NCBI GenBank assembly: GCA_947427285.1
Contig: CANEHE010000007.1
Location: 1 to 64,000, forward strand
Direction: 5' to 3'
Length of the DNA: 64,000 bases
From: an uncultured Porphyromonadaceae bacterium
GTDB taxonomy: Bacteria > Bacteroidota > Bacteroidia > Bacteroidales > Muribaculaceae
Made by a program: the position numbers and the translations under genes
The notes under the pieces: model-generated
What the model was told of the DNA's origin: nothing
What the model saw: only the letters and a program-made list of their open reading frames with translations
The model's database searches: none
In this document: in pieces, positions 28,595 to 37,315 of the stretch
Layout of the letters: each line of letters begins with the position of its first letter
Numbering within the stretch: the first letter of the stretch is position 1

Positions 28595-28671
28595 CACTGA
28601 TTTTGCATTCCGGACATCGGTTCTTTCCTCCTGACATCCGGCTGATGATAATTGCAACGGACCGTTAAAAT

Positions 28672-31600
28672 ATGAAATTCAACATAAAACGCTACATATA
28701 TCTTCTCATATCTTTTGTACTATTGGTAGGAGTCGGAGTCACAACCCCGGATGCCATGGCCCGCAAGAGTTCCAAGGCAAAGACTTCACAGACATCCAAA
28801 AACAAAAAAAGAGCCTCAAAGAAGAAAACCTCATCCAAGAAAACCAAATCTTCAAAAAAGAGAAACTCAAAGAAAAACTCAAAACAATCCAGAAAGTCAT
28901 CCAAATCCAGATATCGTTCGCGCGCTGTCTCAAGACGTGCATCTCGCCCCGCTCCTCCTCCGGATCCAGTGATGAGCGATTCTCTGACCCTTGCTGTAGA
29001 CGAAGCTCTGCGCCAATGGATTCCATCCAATCTCAATCCCGGAGGACTCAGGGTAAATAGTGTGAAAACGGACTCTACACAACGTCTCACCAAGGTAAGT
29101 CTCAATGAGAATTACACATATCTACCCGTGACACAGGAATTCATTGTCTCCCTGCAGAAAGAGATCAAACGGAATCTTCCAGAACCGTTTGACAATTATC
29201 CTGTCACTGTCACAGTGCGCAATCATCCGATGGCGTATTATATCACCAAGGTCGACAAACTACCGGAGAAATACAGGAAGAACATACCTTTTGTAGTAGA
29301 ACGCGAACCTTGGGTGAATCCTAAAAAGGGAATGGAGGGCGATATTGTGGGTCTCTGGTCAAGCCACGGAAGATACTTCAAATCAGGAAGCTGGCAATGG
29401 CAAAGACCTCTTCTTTTCGAAACCATGGAAGATCTTTACACCATGGGATATATATTGCCGTTCACAGTCCCAATGCTTGAAAATGCCGGTGCCTACGTGA
29501 TGTTACCAAGAGAAAGGGACATCAATACTAATGAAGTAATAGTAGACAACGATACAAATCCTGACGGTCAGATATATTCTCAGCCTTATTATCGCGAAAA
29601 TACCGGTTCACGCCCATGGCAGACCGGTGAAGAGGACGGTTTCATTTACGACCTTCCTGATTTCCGTGACACCGAGAATCCTTTTGAAAACGGGACATAC
29701 CGTCAGACAACCACTGTCAGCAACGGCAATCCATCAATAGCAGCCTGGTATGCCGATATACCCGAAGAAGGGGAATATGCGGTATATGTCAGCTATAAAT
29801 CATTGCCAGGCTCCACAGAAGATGCCCATTATACGGTAAATTATTCCGGTGGCAGCAAAGAGTTTCTGGTGAACCAGACCATGGGCGGAGGCACATGGAT
29901 CTATCTCGGGACTTTCCCGTTCAAGGCCGGGTATAGCGATACGGAACCTGTTGTAACCCTTACCAATCTGACCGAGAAGTCGGAAGGAAAGATCCTTACG
30001 GCAGATGCGGTAAAGATCGGAGGAGGAATGGGCAACATTGCAAGAAGTTCCAGCCGGAGCGATATATATCTTGATCCGTCTACTCCTGATGAAACTCCCG
30101 ACAAAGAGATAGACGACGAGGAAGGCGAAGAAGAGGAAACAGACGAGACCTCGTCTGAGGAAGAAGGAGAGGGAGCTGTCGACGCCGAACCGGCAGATAC
30201 CTCCATACCGGCGGAACCTCTGCAGACGCCGGTTCAGAAAAACCGCACTCCGACATTCCGCACATCCGGCATGCCACGCTTTGTGGAGGGAGCCAGATAC
30301 TGGCTTCATTGGGCTGGAGCACCTGAGAACGTATATTCTCCATATCACGGTTCCAACGACTACAAAGATGACTACACCAGCCGCGGACACTGGATCAATT
30401 GGTTGGCCGGAGGATCACGCGTGATTCCTGATGCCGACGGGTTGAAAATTCCTGTCGACGTGTGCATGGCATTACACTCGGATGCAGGAAAACGTTCGGA
30501 TGACAGTTTTGTAGGCACACTCGGTATCTACTATACAAACGGCGGCGACTCTTACGAGGATGGCACACCGCGAATAAATTCGCGGATGCTTACCGACATG
30601 CTTATGCGGCAGATCACCGGTGATATCCGCCAGATCTACGAACCACGATGGACACGCCGCTCGATGTGGGACAAAAGTTATGTGGAAGCGAGAGTACCGG
30701 AAGTTCCCACCTCACTTATCGAACTGATGAGTCATCAGAATTTCGCTGACATGCAATATGGTCTTGATCCTGGATTCCGCTTCTGGGTGGGACGGGCAAT
30801 CTACAAGGCCCTCGGCCGTTTCATGGCCGAACGCAAAGACCGGGAATTTGTAGTCCAGCCACTTCCCGTAAAGAATTTTGCAATAAAACGCACCAAGAAA
30901 GGCCATTACAGACTTTCCTGGAGCGCGGTTCAGGATCCTCTGGAACCGACAGCGACACCTAAGAAATATATTGTTCTGGAACGCAGTGGCGAGACTCTCG
31001 GATTTCACAAAATAGGAGAAACACGTTCAACCCACTTCGATATAATGGTTCCCGACACTGAAATCCATAGTTTCAGAATTGTGGCTGCAAACGACGGCGG
31101 TATATCCTTTCCGTCCGAAACACTTGCATTACGTGAGGCTGAATCAGGCCGCCAGCCTATATTGGTCGTCAACGGATTTTCAAAGGTAAGCGGGCCGGAT
31201 CATTTCTCCGAAGGAGGGAATGCAGGCTTCCTTTCTGAAGAGGATTTCGGGGTGCCGTATATACGAGACATATCTTTTGCTGGCCATCAGACCGAATTCC
31301 GACGCGGAGCAGGAGAAGCCTTCGGCCGGAGCTCGCAGAACTATGCCACAAAGGTGATCGCAGGGAATACTTTCGATTATCCGTACATACATGGACAGTC
31401 TATCTCCAAAGCCGGATATGGCTTTGTAAGTACTTCGGCATCCGCTGTTGAAAACGGCGATGTAAAACTTTCGGATTTCAAGATTGTAGATCTCATTCTG
31501 GGGAAACAGAAGGCTGTGACTGTAGGCAATGGAAAGACCGGCATCAACTATCCTACCATACCTGAAAATCTTGGGAAGAAACTCAGTACATTTATTTCTA

Positions 31601-31995
31601 AAGGAGGTCATTTGGTTGCATCCGGCCAATACATCGTCTCCGGTACAGATGCCTCTTTCGCATCCGAGACATTAGGTGTAAGACAGGATTCCATCGACGT
31701 CAGAAATCCTTCCGGACGTATTAATATCTCCATGCCCGGTCTTGACAGCACGGCAACCTACTCCTCTACACTCAACAAAGACTTTTATATAGTTGAAAAG
31801 CCGGATGCCATTTGTCCGTCCGATAATTCGGGAGAAACCGTTATTACTCTTAGCGACTCCATAACTGGGGCCGGGGTTCTGTCCCGACGTGGCAAAGGTC
31901 AACGTGCCATCTTCAGCTTCCCGCTTGAGACAGTCGAAGATCCCGGCATACGAGACTCGATTTTCAAGGCCGTTCTCGACTGGTTCGGCCGCTAA
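28672..31995 (+). CDS. Large secreted protein with Golvesin/Xly-type, amidase-like and Fn3-like domains
   Basis: A protein of 1107 residues, of the type often labelled xanthan lyase or N-acetylmuramoyl-L-alanine amidase in Bacteroidales. A signal peptide (about 1-30) is followed by a basic/serine tract (31-92; about 29 Lys/Arg and 18 Ser). A Golvesin C-terminal/Xly-like beta-sandwich lies at about 345-450 (WYADIPEEGEYAVYVSY, GTWIYLGTFPF), then an acidic stretch near 476-505. An amidase-like region spans about 540-700 (YSPYHGSNDYKDDYTSRGHW, CMALHSDAG). An Fn3-like domain is near 725-820, and the C-terminal domain begins ILVVNGFSKV. It heads a run of genes linked to cell-wall sugars. Catalytic activity is inferred, not shown. 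Confidence 0.75.
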   Translation: MKFNIKRYIYLLISFVLLVGVGVTTPDAMARKSSKAKTSQTSKNKKRASKKKTSSKKTKSSKKRNSKKNSKQSRKSSKSRYRSRAVSRRASRPAPPPDPVMSDSLTLAVDEALRQWIPSNLNPGGLRVNSVKTDSTQRLTKVSLNENYTYLPVTQEFIVSLQKEIKRNLPEPFDNYPVTVTVRNHPMAYYITKVDKLPEKYRKNIPFVVEREPWVNPKKGMEGDIVGLWSSHGRYFKSGSWQWQRPLLFETMEDLYTMGYILPFTVPMLENAGAYVMLPRERDINTNEVIVDNDTNPDGQIYSQPYYRENTGSRPWQTGEEDGFIYDLPDFRDTENPFENGTYRQTTTVSNGNPSIAAWYADIPEEGEYAVYVSYKSLPGSTEDAHYTVNYSGGSKEFLVNQTMGGGTWIYLGTFPFKAGYSDTEPVVTLTNLTEKSEGKILTADAVKIGGGMGNIARSSSRSDIYLDPSTPDETPDKEIDDEEGEEEETDETSSEEEGEGAVDAEPADTSIPAEPLQTPVQKNRTPTFRTSGMPRFVEGARYWLHWAGAPENVYSPYHGSNDYKDDYTSRGHWINWLAGGSRVIPDADGLKIPVDVCMALHSDAGKRSDDSFVGTLGIYYTNGGDSYEDGTPRINSRMLTDMLMRQITGDIRQIYEPRWTRRSMWDKSYVEARVPEVPTSLIELMSHQNFADMQYGLDPGFRFWVGRAIYKALGRFMAERKDREFVVQPLPVKNFAIKRTKKGHYRLSWSAVQDPLEPTATPKKYIVLERSGETLGFHKIGETRSTHFDIMVPDTEIHSFRIVAANDGGISFPSETLALREAESGRQPILVVNGFSKVSGPDHFSEGGNAGFLSEEDFGVPYIRDISFAGHQTEFRRGAGEAFGRSSQNYATKVIAGNTFDYPYIHGQSISKAGYGFVSTSASAVENGDVKLSDFKIVDLILGKQKAVTVGNGKTGINYPTIPENLGKKLSTFISKGGHLVASGQYIVSGTDASFASETLGVRQDSIDVRNPSGRINISMPGLDSTATYSSTLNKDFYIVEKPDAICPSDNSGETVITLSDSITGAGVLSRRGKGQRAIFSFPLETVEDPGIRDSIFKAVLDWFGR

Positions 31996-32061
31996 CACTC
32001 TATCAAACAGATTCTCTTCTCCTGTCTATTTATCAACACTGACAACCGCATCTTATCAGAC

Positions 32062-33468
32062 ATGGAAATAATCCGATTCAAAAATGTGCGTCAACTCTGT
32101 GACGACATCTGTCGCAATTCTCTTGACCCTTATGTGATTGTCCACCTTGACGACCGGGAGATAATACCCGACGAATTTTGCTTCCACCGTCTGATCGACA
32201 CTGCTTCCGAAGTAGACGCGACACTGACATATTGTAATTATAGAGAAAAATTACCGGACGGCTCGCTTGTAAACCATCCCGTATGCGACTATCAATACGG
32301 GTCACTCCGCGATGACTTTGATTTCGGGCCCGTCGTCCTTCTTAACGTGGCCGACGTATTATCGGCATCAGAAGACTTCACCGACGAATACAAAATGCTC
32401 GACGGAGGCTGGTATGCATTGCGTCTCAGACTATCGTCGACCGGTATCTTCATGAGTATACCGGAATATCTGTATATCGCCGAAAGAACCGACAACAGAA
32501 AAAGCGGAGAGAAACAACACGATTATGTCAATCCTTTCCAAAGGGAATATCAGATTCAGATGGAAAACACCCTGTCGGATCATCTTTATGAAATCAACGC
32601 TTTGGTGTCTGAAAACAAGATTTCATGCGCCTCCGATTTCGATACTGATGAATTTCCTCGGGAAGCATCTGTCATAATACCGGTACGAAACCGTGTCAGA
32701 ACCATCGGGGATGCTGTAAGCTCAGCCTTGTTGCAGAAATCTACTTTCGACTTCAATGTCATCGTAATTGATAATGGCTCTACCGACGGTACCCGCGAAC
32801 TTCTACGCGGAATTTCTGATCCGAGACTGATAAGAATTGAATTGGACGGCAACGAGGGATTAGGCATCGGTGGATGCTGGAACCGCGGTATTCTTCATCC
32901 CGAATGCGGACGTTTTGCTATCCAGCTTGATTCCGACGATGTATATGCGGATGAAAATACTCTATGCAGAATGGTGGAGAAGTTCCGGGAGACAGGGGCC
33001 GCGATGGTTATAGGAAGTTATATAATCACTGATTTCAGCATGCGTCCCATCCCGCCGGGATTGATTGACCATAGAGAATGGACTGACGAGAACGGCGCAA
33101 ACAATGCCCTGCGTATCAACGGATTTGGCGCACCACGTGGATTTTTCACAAGTGTGGCACGCAAATTCCTGTTTCCCAACGTGAGTTATGGAGAGGATTA
33201 TGCCATGGCATTGCGTGTGTCTCGCGACTATATAGTGGGACGTATATTCGAACCTCTCTACTTCTGCCGACGTTGGGAAGGGAATTCCGATGCATCACTT
33301 ACAGTAGAACAAACAAACGCCCACAATACATATAAAGACTTCATCCGCTCAATCGAATTATACGCACGAATAAGAGCCAATACGCCTGAAATGAGTGCCA
33401 TCGATGGCACCATAGGTCCCAATGCCGATTCCATTTTCGATGACTCCGAATCATCCGGTCCATTCTAA
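32062..33468 (+). CDS. Family 2 glycosyltransferase with an extra N-terminal half-domain
   Basis: A protein of 468 residues. The C-terminal part from about 207 is a clear GT-A transferase: REASVIIPVRNRVRTIGDAV, VIVIDNGSTDGTRELL, and the metal-binding FAIQLDSDDVYADENTL, with YGEDYAMALRVSRDY as the acceptor-side acidic motif. Residues 1-190 resemble a second, incomplete GT-A fold (IVHLDDREIIPDEFCFHRL, LTYCNYREKLPDG, MLDGGWYALRLRL). No signal peptide or membrane helix is seen. It starts 66 nt after the giant protein and is followed by the DUF4922 gene. The donor and acceptor are unknown. Confidence 0.85.
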   Translation: MEIIRFKNVRQLCDDICRNSLDPYVIVHLDDREIIPDEFCFHRLIDTASEVDATLTYCNYREKLPDGSLVNHPVCDYQYGSLRDDFDFGPVVLLNVADVLSASEDFTDEYKMLDGGWYALRLRLSSTGIFMSIPEYLYIAERTDNRKSGEKQHDYVNPFQREYQIQMENTLSDHLYEINALVSENKISCASDFDTDEFPREASVIIPVRNRVRTIGDAVSSALLQKSTFDFNVIVIDNGSTDGTRELLRGISDPRLIRIELDGNEGLGIGGCWNRGILHPECGRFAIQLDSDDVYADENTLCRMVEKFRETGAAMVIGSYIITDFSMRPIPPGLIDHREWTDENGANNALRINGFGAPRGFFTSVARKFLFPNVSYGEDYAMALRVSRDYIVGRIFEPLYFCRRWEGNSDASLTVEQTNAHNTYKDFIRSIELYARIRANTPEMSAIDGTIGPNADSIFDDSESSGPF

Positions 33469-33493
33469 CCATCCCATTCTTCCTTCATATTCC

Positions 33494-34426
33494 ATGTTGA
33501 CACTTGAAACCATAAACGACTTCTACGACCGACAATTCAGAGACTGGCCCGGTCTGCGTGAACATTACGACGCACTGTTGAAGACACAGAGACGTATAAT
33601 ACACATAGGAGACATGAATATCGGTCTGCAGTTCAATCCAGGCCGGATAAAATCGACCGCCTCCAATGTGGATTCCTCCTCATTGGCAAGACGGCCCTGT
33701 TTCCTTTGCAAAGCGAACCGACCGACACAACAACAGCCCCTGCCTCTTATCGACGGCTGGGATTGTCTTATAAACCCATACCCTATATTTCCGGTCCATC
33801 TCACGATAGTAAGCAAAGCCCATGAACCACAGGAGGAGACTCCTCTTGACATGGTGGCGGCAGCGGATCAGGCTCCTTGTCTGGCGTTTTTCTACAATGG
33901 CGCACGAGCCGGTGCATCCGCACCGGACCACCTGCACTTTCAGGCTACCGTTAAAGAGGAATTCCCTATTATCCCTATCGTGGAACGATATCATCCGGCC
34001 AATAAATCCGGGCTAATATCATCAACAGAATTTCCCATAGATCTCCCTATAAATTTCTGGAGCATCGTGATTCTCCCCGATCCGGATGGAATGCAACTTC
34101 TCAGCATACTTCCGAAACTATATGGGTTCGACTCAAAGACTGGATCTCCCGATCCCGGCATGGTAAACGTGCTTGTCTGGATGGATTCCGAAAGGAAACT
34201 GCGTATCGTGGTATTTCCACGGAAACGTCATAGACCGGAGATGTATTTTGCCAAAGATGAAAGACAGCGCATTGTCAGTCCCGGAGCAGTTGATATGGCC
34301 GGTCTGTTGATACTTCCGCGTCAGGAAGACTTCGAGCGTCTCACCGCAGAAGAGGTAATGTCCATATATGATGAATGCGGACTTACCGCTGAAGAACTCA
34401 ACGATTATCTGCCGTTGTGCCGATGA
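33494..34426 (+). CDS. DUF4922 family protein, HIT/GalT-like nucleotidyltransferase or phosphorylase candidate
   Basis: A protein of 310 residues from ATG 33494 (MLTLETINDFYDRQF); the longer frame overlaps the glycosyltransferase gene. It carries Cys69-x2-Cys72 (RPCFLCKANRP), NPYPIFPVHLTIVSKAHEPQ with His102, and the histidine-triad motif DHLHFQA (His146, His148, Gln150). This layout matches the GalT, Ap4A phosphorylase and GDP-hexose phosphorylase branch of the HIT superfamily, so a nucleotide-sugar or dinucleotide phosphorylase is likely. The substrate is unknown. Its stop overlaps the SpoIID gene start (ATGA at 34423), implying coupling. Confidence 0.75.
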   Translation: MLTLETINDFYDRQFRDWPGLREHYDALLKTQRRIIHIGDMNIGLQFNPGRIKSTASNVDSSSLARRPCFLCKANRPTQQQPLPLIDGWDCLINPYPIFPVHLTIVSKAHEPQEETPLDMVAAADQAPCLAFFYNGARAGASAPDHLHFQATVKEEFPIIPIVERYHPANKSGLISSTEFPIDLPINFWSIVILPDPDGMQLLSILPKLYGFDSKTGSPDPGMVNVLVWMDSERKLRIVVFPRKRHRPEMYFAKDERQRIVSPGAVDMAGLLILPRQEDFERLTAEEVMSIYDECGLTAEELNDYLPLCR

Positions 34427-35529
34427 AACTGCGCATAGGAATCCATACCTGCGGTTTTCCGCGCCTTTCCCGCCGGGGGGACAACATCATAGTGGAAAAC
34501 GCCATGATGGGAATAGGATTTCATTGGCAACGATCATATCCTCTGATTCTAAAAGGAGAACCGGAATTTCTATCCTCTCCGGAAAACGGCATAAGTCTTA
34601 TATGTAACATCGAAATAGAGGATTATCTCCGCAGTGTGGTGTCAAGCGAAATGAATCCGGATGCTCCTTTTGAATTTATAAAGGCACACGCCATCATAGC
34701 CCGATCGTGGGCAGTCAACGCATACCTGAAATCCCGCCTGCCACATCAAAAGGATTCCGAATCATCTATTTCCGGAGAAACCATCATAAGGATTTACGAC
34801 AGAAGTGACCATACGCTCTTTCATCTATGCAATGACGATCATTGCCAACGGTTTCAGGGAGAATCAGCCGTCACAGCCAAAGCTGAAAAGGCGGTCACTG
34901 ACACAGCCGGACTTGTGCTGACCGACCGCAGTGGGAAAATAGCGGACTCACGATATTCCAAATGCTGCGGAGGGAAAACCGAAATCTTCTCCATTTGCTG
35001 GCAAAACAGGGACCTCGATTATCTTCAATCTATCGATGATCCCTGGTGCGACCTGTCGGCATTGCCAGACATGCATCGGCAAAAGATTCTGAAATCCGTG
35101 CTGAAAAACTACGACAGGGAGACAACTCCCGATTTCTACAGATGGAAACGCTCTGTGCTACCCGAAATAATAAAGAACAGATTACATCTGGATTTCAATA
35201 TTGACATCGGAGTCCCCGTCTTACTGACACCCGTCAAAAGAGGACCATCCGGGAGAATCTCGCTATTAAGGATAACAGGCACAGAAGGAGAAATAACCAT
35301 TGGCAAGGAACTGGCAATAAGGCGTCTTCTTTCAGATGACTGTCTGCTCTCATCAGCTTTTGACATTGACAACGGCAAAGATAGATTCATTCTTGAAGGG
35401 AAAGGCTGGGGTCATGGAGTAGGCCTATGTCAGATAGGAGCTGCAGCCATGGCATTCCACGGATATTCCGCCGCAGACATTCTCAACCACTATTACCCTC
35501 ACACATCACTGACACATATAAATGACTGA
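34423..35529 (+). CDS. SpoIID/LytB domain-containing protein
   Basis: A protein of 368 residues. The SpoIID region includes NIEIEDYLRSVVSSEMNPDAP, FIKAHAIIARSWAVNAYL, SRYSKCCGGKTEIF and the terminal GKGWGHGVGLCQIGAAAMA. SpoIID proteins in other bacteria are lytic transglycosylases acting on peptidoglycan glycan strands; the Bacteroidota form is uncharacterised as far as I know. No signal peptide is evident, which is odd for a wall enzyme and suggests either cytoplasmic action on imported fragments or non-classical export. It is coupled to the DUF4922 gene upstream and overlaps the permease gene downstream by 8 nt. Confidence 0.87.
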   Translation: MKLRIGIHTCGFPRLSRRGDNIIVENAMMGIGFHWQRSYPLILKGEPEFLSSPENGISLICNIEIEDYLRSVVSSEMNPDAPFEFIKAHAIIARSWAVNAYLKSRLPHQKDSESSISGETIIRIYDRSDHTLFHLCNDDHCQRFQGESAVTAKAEKAVTDTAGLVLTDRSGKIADSRYSKCCGGKTEIFSICWQNRDLDYLQSIDDPWCDLSALPDMHRQKILKSVLKNYDRETTPDFYRWKRSVLPEIIKNRLHLDFNIDIGVPVLLTPVKRGPSGRISLLRITGTEGEITIGKELAIRRLLSDDCLLSSAFDIDNGKDRFILEGKGWGHGVGLCQIGAAAMAFHGYSAADILNHYYPHTSLTHIND

Positions 35530-36853
35530 AAAAACTATCTACCGGAAAATCCAATCACCCTGGCTCTGGATCCCGACATTATATATCTCCGAAGGACTTC
35601 CTTATTTCGCAGTAAACACTCTTACTGTGCTGATGTATGTCAACATGGGTATCTCGTTGACAGAAATGGCTTTTTTCACCAGCTGGCTTTATCTGCCTTG
35701 GGTCATCAAACCGTTCTGGAGTCCATTTGTCGATCTGTTCGCCACAAAACGGAAATGGATAATCACCATGCAGGCACTCCTCGCGGCCACAATGGCTGCG
35801 GTAGGTTTTTTGCTTCCCTCTTCGTTTTTCTTCTCCTCCACATTGGTGTGTTTCTGGCTGATGGCATTTTTTTCCGCAACTCACGATATCGCTGCAGACG
35901 GCTACTATATGCTTGAACTCTCCTCTCATAATCAAGCTGCATTCGTAGGAATAAGATCTACATTCTACCGTATCGCAAGCGTCATAGGACAGGGAGGACT
36001 TGTGATGCTTGCCGGACATCTTGAGAAAAGTCTGTCCGACGTAGCAACCGCCTGGTCAGTGGTCTTCATCGCATTGTCTGTATTTTTCCTTGCTGTGACG
36101 CTTTATCATCTGCGTTTCCTTCCTACCGCGCCGTCCGACAAACCACGCGAAGACATAAATGCAAGAAACATATTGTCCGATTTCGGGAATACTTTTGTCA
36201 CATTCTTCCGCAAACCACATATACTGTCCGCATTGAGCTTCATGCTTCTATATCGCCTTCCGGAAGCACTGTGCATCAAACTCGTACAACCGTTTCTTGT
36301 GGCATCAAGAACGGATGGAGGGTTGGGGCTTTCCACCTCTCAGGTCGGGGTTGTCAACGGTACGGTAGGTGTGATCGCACTGTTGGGAGGAGGTATTCTC
36401 GGCGGCCTTGCCATCGCACGCAATGGATTGAAAGCATGGCTCTGGCCTATGGCTCTGGCTCTTACTCTCCCCTGCATTCTGTATTGTTTTCTGGCAATGA
36501 CACAGCCTGAGGATTTTATATGGATATGCACGGCTGTCGGGATCGAACAATTCGGATATGGCTTCGGTTTCACCGCATTCATGCTTTATCTTATATATTT
36601 TTCCCGCGGAGAATCAGCGACATCCCACTATGCGTTCTGCACCGCCTTCATGGCACTCGGCATGATGCTACCCGGAATGGCTGCCGGATGGATTCATGAG
36701 CAACTCAGCGCATTCTCTCTTTACCACACCGACATACCTCACGGATATATCAATTTCTTCTGGATGGTTATGATCTGCTGCATTGTGACATTTGCCGTGA
36801 CCGCAAGTATGAGGATAGATGCCTCTTTCGGACGCAAATCCACATCTGCATAA
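35522..36853 (+). CDS. AmpG-like MFS permease (muropeptide transporter)
   Basis: An inner-membrane carrier of 443 residues with about twelve hydrophobic segments. The AmpG-like N-terminus has LWIPTLYISEGLPYFAVNTL, FFTSWLYLPWVIKPFWSPFVD and AFFSATHDIAADGYYM. AmpG imports GlcNAc-anhydroMurNAc peptides for wall recycling, which suits the preceding SpoIID and amidase-like genes. The gene overlaps the SpoIID gene by 8 nt and ends flush against the convergent fur-like gene (stops at 36853 and 36854) with no terminator visible. Confidence 0.88.
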   Translation: MTEKTIYRKIQSPWLWIPTLYISEGLPYFAVNTLTVLMYVNMGISLTEMAFFTSWLYLPWVIKPFWSPFVDLFATKRKWIITMQALLAATMAAVGFLLPSSFFFSSTLVCFWLMAFFSATHDIAADGYYMLELSSHNQAAFVGIRSTFYRIASVIGQGGLVMLAGHLEKSLSDVATAWSVVFIALSVFFLAVTLYHLRFLPTAPSDKPREDINARNILSDFGNTFVTFFRKPHILSALSFMLLYRLPEALCIKLVQPFLVASRTDGGLGLSTSQVGVVNGTVGVIALLGGGILGGLAIARNGLKAWLWPMALALTLPCILYCFLAMTQPEDFIWICTAVGIEQFGYGFGFTAFMLYLIYFSRGESATSHYAFCTAFMALGMMLPGMAAGWIHEQLSAFSLYHTDIPHGYINFFWMVMICCIVTFAVTASMRIDASFGRKSTSA

Positions 36854-37315
36854 TCATTGTCTTCTGGCGGCACAGGAGGCACATATACCCGTGATCACAA
36901 AATTCGCTCCATGACCCACATACCCTTCTGGCAGACTCACAGGAGGAATCTCAGAGTCAGGAAGGCATTCGGTCTTCCCACAGACCGTACAATGGAAATG
37001 GAGATGCAGATCGGAATGTCGGTGAAAGGAGACGTCCGGTTCATGCTCATGCGGAGCCGTGACAGCACAATTGTGACACAGTTCATACTTGACCGAACCA
37101 CTTCCGTCATCAATGGAGTGCAGCAGACCAGTTTCCATAAAAAGCGCAAGCGTACGTGATATGGATGAACGATCCACCGTGTGGAGCGCAGTTTCAATAT
37201 CAAGCGCGGATACCGGATCTGACACCCGACCGAACAATTCCAATACAAGCACACGCACCGGAGTCGGACGGATGCCATGACATTCAAGTATCTCTTCTGA
37301 CATTCGCATATTCAT
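36854..37315 (-). CDS. Fur family metal-responsive regulator
   Basis: A protein of 153 residues. A winged helix (ILECHGIRPTPVRVLVLELF, ALDIETALHTVDRSSISRTLALFMETGLL) is followed by a dimerisation/metal domain rich in His and Cys (CHNC, HRHSDLHLHFHCTVCGKTEC, GICASCAARR), giving two Cys-x2-Cys pairs for structural zinc. It is coupled to the P-type ATPase gene upstream (ATGA, 37312-37315). Linkage to an efflux ATPase and a CobW GTPase suggests zinc sensing (Zur-like), but iron or another metal cannot be excluded. Confidence 0.9.
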   Translation of the reverse strand: MNMRMSEEILECHGIRPTPVRVLVLELFGRVSDPVSALDIETALHTVDRSSISRTLALFMETGLLHSIDDGSGSVKYELCHNCAVTAPHEHEPDVSFHRHSDLHLHFHCTVCGKTECLPDSEIPPVSLPEGYVGHGANFVITGICASCAARRQ

